The notes under the pieces: generated by a model
What the model was told of the DNA's origin: nothing
What the model saw: the letters and a program-made list of their open reading frames with translations, nothing else
Databases searched by the model: none
NCBI GenBank assembly: GCA_945910005.1
Contig: OX246743.1
Location: 37,231,398 to 37,295,397, forward strand
Source: Isoperla grammatica
Taxonomy: Eukaryota; Arthropoda; Insecta; Plecoptera; Perlodidae
Direction: 5' to 3'
Length of the DNA stretch: 64,000 nt
Shown here: piece by piece, positions 26,936-64,000 of the stretch
Layout: each line of letters opens with the position of its first letter
How positions within the stretch are numbered: position 1 is the first letter of the stretch
Translations under genes and position numbers: made by a program

Positions 26936-27008
26936 TGGAGGCGCCGGGTATCGATCCCGGTACCTCTCGCATGCTAAGCGAGCGCTCTACCATCTGAGCT
27001 ACGCCCCC
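26936..27008 (-). tRNA. tRNA-Ala (anticodon AGC)
   Basis: On the minus strand the acceptor stem GGGGGCG pairs with CGCCTCC (one G·T) and discriminator A. The D arm is gctcagatggtagagc, the anticodon loop cttagca contains AGC, and the TΨC arm is ccgggatcgatacccgg. A T7 terminator follows on the minus strand near 26923-26930. The A34 would be edited to inosine, as in other eukaryotic AGC alanine tRNAs. Confidence 0.96.
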
Positions 27009-27478
27009 TGATGGAAACATGAGCTGAATAGAAGTACTTAAAACAATGCCACGTTGGCATTGCCTAAAAAACAAAATAAGTAAAACGTTATTTATAATTA
27101 TAAAGATGCTATCATCATAATAATAAATTTACCTTATTATATATATATATTCTTCAGTTATCAGTAGACTTGTCCACGTTTGGCAGTTGCTTCTCGTTGA
27201 CCTGCGCCGGACGCCATTTTGAGGAGCGAAATTTAAATGGAGCGCATGTGTTTGTTATTTTGGTAACTAATATCGGGCATATTATGCATTCACAGCATTC
27301 AGGGTTATGAAATATGCAAACCGTTACGAATACCGTATTGTATTACGTTTAGTTGCATCATATCAAGCAAAGTGCTTATCGAGATGAGCAGGTCATCCAT
27401 AAGACGTAGGAGGTCACCGGTTCGATTCTGGCTGGCCATGCACTTTTTGAATCTACTTCCTTCTACGTTATGCCCCAT

Positions 27479-27611
27479 GACGGTTCAATGTTCCGTTCAA
27501 TGTTCCTTGAATTCAAGGACAAAAAAGCTTAAAAACACAACAATACTCTACTTTATGTGATGCTTTTTTGTCCTCGAATTCAAGCAACATTGAGCGGAAC
27601 ATTGAACCGTC
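27479..27611. mobile_element. Small foldback element, 133 bp
   Basis: The arms gacggttcaatgttccg and ttgaattcaaggacaaaaaa are mirrored by ttttttgtcctcgaattcaa and cggaacattgaaccgtc. They are about 50 bp each, with about 85-90% identity, around a loop of about 30 bp. There is no coding sequence or clear target duplication. Confidence 0.8.
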
Positions 27612-27942
27612 TAAATTGGGCTTTAGTTTCTACTACGTGTGTTGTTCATTTACTGAACACTTTTGTAACCAGTTCAAGTTAAGTTACATAATTACAAAAC
27701 AGTAATAATTATTGTTCTTTTGTAGCAGTCTTTTACATATTCTGATTGCGAATCCTCACAAGATTAGTTGAGTCGACAATATTGTCCTAGATGATGACAG
27801 CCCTTATTGGGCATTACACTTGCCCGCGCCTGCTAATGACTTTGCTTTAATGAGCTCAAGTGTAATTAGTAGTATTAGTAAGTGTATAAAGTAGCCTAGG
27901 TTTAGGATCTTGTTTGTATTTTATTATCAATTTTGTACTATG

Positions 27943-28516
27943 CAGTGCTTTTTTTCTAAAATAAAGTTAACCGGTACGTTCGGTATAATGTTTCATGTGA
28001 CTGGCGTGGTATAGTTGGGGTCTGGGGCAAAGCCCCAGCCGCCGGAGGCAAATTCGCCGTAGGTGAAAAAATTTTGGGGTACTGCATTAAGTTTGATGGC
28101 CAAAAACGCATTTTTAAGGCGGATTTGTATCGTAGATATCGATGAAATATGAAGCTTATGTTGCACAGCTCATGACTGGGATTAGATCCTGTGGCCACAC
28201 GATCGAACAGCGCGTGGGCGTGAACTGGCGTCTGCAGAAAACATAAAATATCTTTTTTTTAAACGTGTCAATAGTGATGCTTTCATTGTAATAAGACGGA
28301 AAATAAAATTATTTTTTCAATCATACATAGTCATATAGTCATAGTTTCATATTTTGCAGTCACAAGCCTTTCACACTGCACCCTTCAAAGCTATTCACGC
28401 GCTTCAAGGCTAATCGTAGCGTACCGGCTATAGTGTGACTTCATTGCCTTTTACCGGTACGCCTCTAGTGTTAGCCGGTACGCGTACCGGCTCGTACCGG
28501 CTGAAAAAAAGCCCTG
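27943..28516. mobile_element. hAT-type MITE with perfect 8-bp target duplication
   Basis: Terminal inverted repeats are CAGTGCTTTTTTTC on the left and CAGGGCTTTTTTTC on the reverse right. The octamer gtactatg flanks both sides (27935-27942 and 28517-28524). The interior contains repeated ccggtacg motifs near both ends (subterminal repeats) and ctggggcaaagccccag, also seen near 21540. It lacks a transposase. Confidence 0.88.
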
Positions 28517-28519
28517 GTA

Positions 28520-29339
28520 CTATGTACTTTAGTAACTAGCAATGTGTGACAAACAAATCCTATAACTACTACTTTGTAAGTCTACTGCTTCACTTTGATT
28601 TTAAGTTAAGCATTTACTCTTTTTCTTTATATTACACACACCTACTAACTTCACGGAGCCTTTGTGCCGTGTTTCAAGTAGCACGATTATTAAGCATGAT
28701 TATTGGTTGTGAACATATACCTACAATTTAAAAAGCAAGTGGTAAATATAAAATTGGTGTAAAATTCAATATGATTTTATGAATTAAAGCACCATGAGCC
28801 ATCACCAAATAGGACAGAACATGTGTTTGCTCTTTAAACTAATCTATCTGCATAATTTTTTATCCGATGTGGTTAAAAAAAAATATGCTGAGCGTAGGAA
28901 TGCAGTTAGAATAAAAATATGTTCTGTCAACCCTTTATTTACTTATATTGGTAAATGTAGAAATGGGAGAATGTAGGAATGGGAAGTCCAATGGAACAAA
29001 ACAACATAATTATATCAATAGCCTCTACTCTAGGCATAATGTCTTTATTGTTTTAACAAATTTATGTTTGTTCGAACGCACATTTTTACAACACAATGTT
29101 CACATAGTTTATACATTGTATTATATGGGGTTGCTTAAATTAGGTTACACAGAGAGATTTAAATGATTTTTTTAAAGTAGGAACTTCACACTATTGAAAA
29201 AATTATTGAAAGTCTCTCTTGCCTAATATAAGTAATTATCTTATTGATTTTGGAGGTGAGAGCCAACTTGCAGGTATGGGACATTGCAGGATATACAAAC
29301 TATTGCATCTAAGTGTACATTCCCGTGTTCATTATCTAT
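28520..29339. other. Spacer containing the REXO5 3' UTR
   Basis: No ORF of note. On the minus strand the stop codon at 29342-29340 is followed by AATAAA at 29049-29044 and again at 28939-28934. The 3' UTR is therefore probably about 300-430 nt. Confidence 0.5.
29044..29049 (-). terminator. Candidate polyadenylation signal AATAAA for the REXO5 gene
   Basis: Canonical AATAAA on the minus strand about 290 nt past the stop codon; a second copy lies at 28934-28939. Which one is used cannot be told from the sequence. Confidence 0.45.
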
Positions 29340-39478
<10,139 letters not shown>

Positions 39479-40059
39479 TTTTGGAAGTGATGTTAAACTT
39501 CCAAATTTCCAAAATCTTTGTAGGCTAAACAAGTACAGAACAACATTAGACTAATTAAAATAAATATTCAATGATGGCGTTTCACACTATGAACAAACTT
39601 GAGAAGGTAATTGAAATAGGCACTGACCTGTTGCACATGTACAAGTTATGTTTACAAAGTCTAGCCTACTATTGGTAGGCCTATGTTGATTCAAGTAGCA
39701 GAAGTTTGTAAAACCTCAAAATTAGGTACCTTGGTAATTGCCCACATTTACACAATTTAAATAAAATGGGAGGCACTTGGAAAAAAAGAAATAAATACAA
39801 AAACCAACTTTAGCCATAAGCAAGGCTATGAAACTAGCATAATTGTGAATGAGAGATATCTAACCACATTAGGCCTTACATCAGGCTCAATAATTTAAAA
39901 AGTTGTAGCCCAAGGCTAGTTTGTTTGTTATATCGCTTGTTGTTATTGTTATTATTTATTTATTAATTATCATTTTACGATGTACTCAACAACAAGGTCA
40001 TACGGTGTCGGCCATTTAGTCGCCTCTTACAACAGGCAGAGCAACGTTGAATTCTTGTA

Positions 40060-40500
40060 CTAGGCCTATGCAACGTGTGGCACAATATATAGGCCTAGTG
40101 CACTCGGCCTAGGCCTAGCCTAGCTAGCCTACCGATACGCTTAGGCCCTACCTTTTACTATTTACTTGTGTAGAAGACCTATTGACAAAACTCAGACTCT
40201 GTAGCTTACTAAAAGAAAAGAGATAGTAGGCCGTAGCCTAGATTGTGAACCAAATTTCAATTGAAAAGACACTCTGGCATAGGCCCTAGGCCTAGATACA
40301 ATAACACACAAACAACTAGGCCTATGTCTATTTGACAGTTCTACGGACCTAGCTAAGGGCTCTAGGTCTAGGCCTACACACTTGCCAAGTTTGGGCCTAG
40401 GCCTACACACTATAGGGCCTACGTTCTAGGCCTATTGGTTCAAACCCAATGGCTAGGCCTAGGTTCGAGCTCGACTGCGGGTGGTAGCCTAGGCCTAGGC
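40060..40500. repeat. Cluster of TAGGCCTA palindromes
   Basis: At least a dozen aggcct/taggcctag occurrences are packed in about 440 bp, some overlapping (ctaggcctaggc). The motif is scattered elsewhere in the window but is densest here, in the first REXO5 intron. Not a regular tandem repeat. Confidence 0.75.
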
Positions 40501-40730
40501 CCCAGACATTGAAACGTATACATACTTAATTTTTATCCGAGTTATAATGGAAAGTAAACATAGCGCCCTTATCACTTGGAAAATAACAATTTTTGGCTCT
40601 AACATAGCCGAATAGTTTTTATCCACTGGTTAACCTGAATATGTAGAGGTTACCTGAGCAACTGAAATATGTAGTGACAATGACATATCATGAGGAAACT
40701 ACACAGTTACGTAGGCTTAAATTTACTTAC

Positions 40731-40779
40731 CGTTCATAAGCAGTCCTTTAGGACTCTGTAACTTCAGTTCGTTTGTCTG
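40731..40779 (-). other. Candidate 5' non-coding exon of REXO5
   Basis: A strong donor ACG|GTAAGT lies at 40731/40730 and a TTTTCAG acceptor-like site precedes 40779. Joining it to the 39524 acceptor puts its ATG into a short frame that stops before the main ATG, so it is likely 5' UTR. Its true 5' end is unknown. Confidence 0.35.
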
Positions 40780-41000
40780 AAAACACTATTAGTTAACAGG
40801 CTTCTACAAAAATCTGGTCAATTGCTAATAAAGTCGTTCTGTATCGAAGATCATCAACTCCACCATGTTGCTGATCAGATTGTTGATAACAAATGAACCA
40901 CATGTTTTCCTACCGACTACCGCCTTCTCAATGCACGAAACATGACGGCAGACGGACGATCACGACAGGAACTTCCGCTTTTGCCAAAAAAAAGCCCGCC
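40780..41000 (-). promoter_or_regulatory. Probable REXO5 promoter region
   Basis: Located just upstream of the candidate 5' exon. On the minus strand it carries agcggaagttcc near 40968-40980, an ETS-type GGAA site common in housekeeping promoters. No TATA box is evident. Placement is inferred. Confidence 0.3.
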
Positions 41001-41170
41001 ACATTGTTTGAAAATGAAACCTGTAATTTTTCTGAAACATACCACGCATCAAATAGCATTTATAATCCGAAGGCAATGTTAAAAATCAGCCGCACTTCAC
41101 GATAAACCGCCAAGTTTTACTATATTTCTGAGATCAATTGTGTTACATGTACCTGTATAGAAAAGTGACA

Positions 41171-41360
41171 GACCAATAAAGGCATAAAGTGCCCAACCTA
41201 TATAAACCGATCCGTCCGTTATTTGGGTTCATCCAATCACAGCCCATATTCATTCAACTATGAGATGCTGGCTGATTGCATGAACTGAAAAAACGGATGC
41301 ATCGCACAGATCGGATACATACAAGGGTTGGGCGCTTTAGTTGCGTTTTGTTTATTGGTC
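41171..41360. mobile_element. MITE-like element, 190 bp
   Basis: gaccaataaa at the left is inverted at the right (tttattggtc), and inner blocks gcccaacc/ggttgggc and cgatcc/ggatcg also pair. Located between the two protein genes. Confidence 0.6.
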
Positions 41361-42733
41361 AAGGCATAGGATGTTGACATCATATCTATTTGTATTATTA
41401 TTATATCAGCAGGTTAACCCCGATATCACCCCTACTCTATATGTTAACAGTGATTTTGGAGCAGTATAATAACAAGGCATATAACGTCATTCATGGCTAT
41501 CAACATTATTTATTATTACAAAAATTACAGACTTACAGGGCAGTGCAGAAAAGTTGCCTCACAAAAATATCCAGCTTAAATGCTTAGCCTACAACAGTAG
41601 TAAATTTAAAATTCAGTTTAATACAATAGGCCTACCACATCAAGATTCATGTAGGCCTTCATGAAATAAATACAGAACATTACACTTGAAGGGTGCAGCG
41701 GAAAAACGATCAAACTCACAATCGTTCAAAATCGAGTTATGTGTCGCAACCTGTACTGTAGTGTTTAATGAGTACTAGGCCTACATAATTATTAATTAGA
41801 GATAGAAATTGCGTAAAAAAGATCAAACTCCGGCGTTATAGCATTTGAAAATATGACCAGTATGGAAGAATGATCAAACTCCAATGTGATGTAGGGAAAA
41901 ACGATCCAAGTCGACATGGTAACTAGTTGCTGGTCGGCTGGGCAAGCTTTGAGGTGAATGCGCAAAAGCACGGTCGCAAAAGTGTGCCTAAACTTAAAGC
42001 TGTACAGCTTCAAAGTTTAAAATTGATTGAGCTCTAGAAAGTGACAATGTGACTTTGATTATTTTCCCCTGGACCCTTCACTTTTAACTTATAAGTTGAT
42101 TCAGTAACAAATATGGTATGTGTGGGATACACCACATTGACATCCAGGCAGTAGTTTGAACATTTTGACAACAACAATGCAAATAAAACAAAGTTACCCT
42201 AACTGTCGGTAACCCAACCGGTACAGAACATTGTGTTGGTGCAAACTGCCATGATGTACTTACATACTACAGTACACAGAGATTACATTTAAATGTCTTT
42301 GAAAGACGGAATAAATAACAACACACAGGACTATTAGGAATCGAAATGCAACATTGCGTACAGTATTGTATGAGGGGGTGGGGTACAGTAAACACATTTC
42401 AAGTTAGGGCAAACATAGCCTAGGTAGTATTTGAAATTAAACTGGCATCATAAATATACCCTAGGTACCGTAGATTGATATTGAGTAGGCCCTAGCTATA
42501 CCTACACAGGAACATAACACAATTAGGAATAAATGTTCGCTTAGTAGGTAAGACTCGAGATGAACTTGAGAATAATTAATAAGGCCTAAAAGACACTGGA
42601 CGGTAAAACATAAATTACGTAACTTTTCTCAAGAAGATGAGATTACAAAGATAAGATATAAATATAATATTAATTACGTTCCACATATTTCACAGGAGTT
42701 ACGAAATTTATGAAAAATAAAAAGACACCAACT
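41361..42733. other. Intergenic region between the two minus-strand genes
   Basis: It likely contains the 3' UTR of the large upstream gene (stop at 42736-42734). No canonical minus-strand AATAAA occurs close to the stop; related hexamers are present further away. No ORF of note. Confidence 0.45.
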
Positions 42734-62919
<20,186 letters not shown>

Positions 62920-63056
62920 CTGCGACCACAAGACCAACAACACTACGTTACGAGTATGAATAAAAACACGCAAAATTACATAATAAAAATCTTTGAATCA
63001 ATACATGAATAAACAGACAAACAAAGACACAAACAAACAAACAAATAAAGACACCT

Positions 63057-63086
63057 AAGTAAGTAAGTAAATAAATAAATAAAAAA

Positions 63087-63117
<31 letters not shown>

Positions 63118-63118
63118 A
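63057..63118. repeat. (AAGT)n/(AAAT)n tract
   Basis: Short imperfect tetranucleotide run, intronic. Confidence 0.85.
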
Positions 63119-63128
63119 TGTAAATAAA

Positions 63129-63330
63129 TGTACCTAGGGGCCAGAATATGATGGGATGAAGTTCCTATCCCCTACCCGACTTCAATGTTGGACACAGGGA
63201 GCAGATATAAAAAAAAAAAAAAAAAATTTTTATATCTGCTCCCTGTGTGCAACAATGAAGTCGGGTAGGGGATAGGAACTTCATCCCATCATATTCTGGC
63301 CCCTAGGTACATCGAAGCCGGCTGGCCATG
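63129..63330. mobile_element. Palindrome made of two LINE 3' ends, tail to tail
   Basis: tcccctacccgacttcaatg and gacacagggagcagatata on the left run into an A18/T5 centre at about 63210-63230, followed by the same sequence reversed (tatatctgctccctgtgtgc, gaagtcgggtaggggatag). Both halves match the 3' end at 58249-58512. The right half continues into the ORF end and, after the MITE, to the window edge. Confidence 0.85.
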
Positions 63331-63335
63331 CCTGA

Positions 63336-63940
63336 AGCCTAGTTTACGATTGGCGTCAACTTGAATCGTCAACCGGTAATAGTTTCACGTTAGCGTTTTT
63401 GATTCACGATTCGACGGCAACTGAAGCTGCGTCGGTATTCATCGGTGAACTTCGTTGATCTTCGTTAATGCACGGCCATCTCTACACGTTGTTCCCGTCA
63501 AGCTCAACTTAATCTCCGCCTAGCGGAGGCTCGTCGAACTTGGGAGTTCGACGAGCGTCCGCTAGGCGGAGATCAAGTAGACCTTGGTTCCCAAAGTTGT
63601 GATGTAGAGCATTCTGTGGTTTTAGGTAAACAACAGCTGTTTGTGGTTGTCATTTATAGGTTATTATTTGTGTGCCAGTGAACATCAACAAAATCAAAAG
63701 AAGAAAATGCTTTCTTTGGAAAACGAACAGATATTTCTTTTGAAACTCTTTGGTGACATGTGAATGCGCATGCGCGAGCGTCAAACGTTAACGCCAATCG
63801 TCAAAGTTGAACTTTGACGTTGACGGTTCAAGTTGACGGTTGACGCATTTCTGCAATCGTGAATGCTTCCATATGAATATACAGGTTTATCAAGGTGTTG
63901 AAGTTGAAGTTAGCGTTGACGCCAATCGTACACTAGGCTT
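63336..63940. mobile_element. 605-bp MITE with TGA duplication, nested in a LINE fragment
   Basis: Terminal inverted repeats begin AGCCTAGTTTACGATTGGCG (left) and AGCCTAGTGTACGATTGGCG (reverse right). The empty site is known from the related copy at about 58405 (reverse complement gcctgacgcttccc), so the insertion and its 3-bp TGA duplication (63333-63335, 63941-63943) can be read directly. It contains an internal hairpin at about 63508-63575 (ctccgcctagcgga and partner) and a perfect NRF-1-type tgcgcatgcgcg at 63765-63776. The 3-bp target hints at PIF/Harbinger but the trinucleotide is not the usual TWA. Confidence 0.88.
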
Positions 63941-63943
63941 GAC

Positions 63944-64000
63944 GCTTCCCTCATGTTAACTTCCTCCGGCTCCTCCTCTTCACTTTCTTCTTCCTCTGCT
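63944..64000 (-). mobile_element. Continuation of the LINE fragment, cut by window edge
   Basis: Matches the reverse complement of about 58340-58410 (acidic Glu-rich codons and VNMRE). It is the part displaced by the MITE insertion and runs off the window. Confidence 0.8.

Noticed and set aside
27395..27440. Possible fourth tRNA gene downstream of the cluster
   Set aside because: A B-box-like accggttcgattctggctgg is present but no pairing acceptor stem or A box at the right distance; likely a SINE or tRNA relic.

Overview
This 64 kb window is nuclear DNA of a multicellular animal, most likely an invertebrate, possibly marine. The evidence is intron-split genes with GT..AG junctions and matching phases, three Pol III tRNA genes, tRNA-derived SINE remnants, many short inverted-repeat (MITE) elements, LINE 3' fragments, long microsatellites and AT-rich spacers. 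The species cannot be named from the sequence. The palindrome TAGGCCTA and G/C homopolymers of 10-17 bases are conspicuously frequent.

Layout. 1-26 kb: no convincing protein gene. This part holds SINE remnants, foldback and hAT/Harbinger-type MITEs, 57-bp and 60-bp minisatellites, a 470-bp ACAG/ACAT microsatellite and a GC-rich promoter-like island near 20.65-21.0 kb. 26.3-27.0 kb: a cluster of tRNA-Lys(CTT), tRNA-Gly(TCC) and tRNA-Ala(AGC). 27.5-28.5 kb: a foldback and a hAT MITE with a perfect 8-bp target duplication. 29.3-40.8 kb (minus): a nine-coding-exon gene for an REXO5/NEF-sp-type RNA exonuclease of 737 residues, with all DEDDh catalytic residues and a conserved C-terminus but no recognisable RRM. 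42.7 kb to beyond the right edge (minus): a very large gene, at least nine exons in phase and more than 2,579 residues. It encodes a low-complexity, basic, repeat-rich nuclear-looking protein with a KEN box and a C-terminal helical/coiled-coil region. I cannot name it. Its architecture resembles chromosome-axis proteins such as SYCP2, but that is only a hypothesis.

The introns of this gene hold mobile elements: a 3.14-kb Tigger/pogo element (TA duplication) with a decayed transposase ending in a PCNA-binding-type motif; a 1.8-kb TTAA-flanked element carrying a decayed P2X7-type cysteine-rich domain, inserted 26 nt from a splice acceptor; a 605-bp MITE inserted in a LINE fragment; and several foldbacks. 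Both protein genes lie on the minus strand, with about 2 kb between them. I see no evidence that they are functionally coupled.

The most interesting items are the large repeat-built gene, the TTAA element beside its splice acceptor, the PIP-box pogo transposase and the apparently RRM-less REXO5. No unmistakable new multi-gene system was seen.
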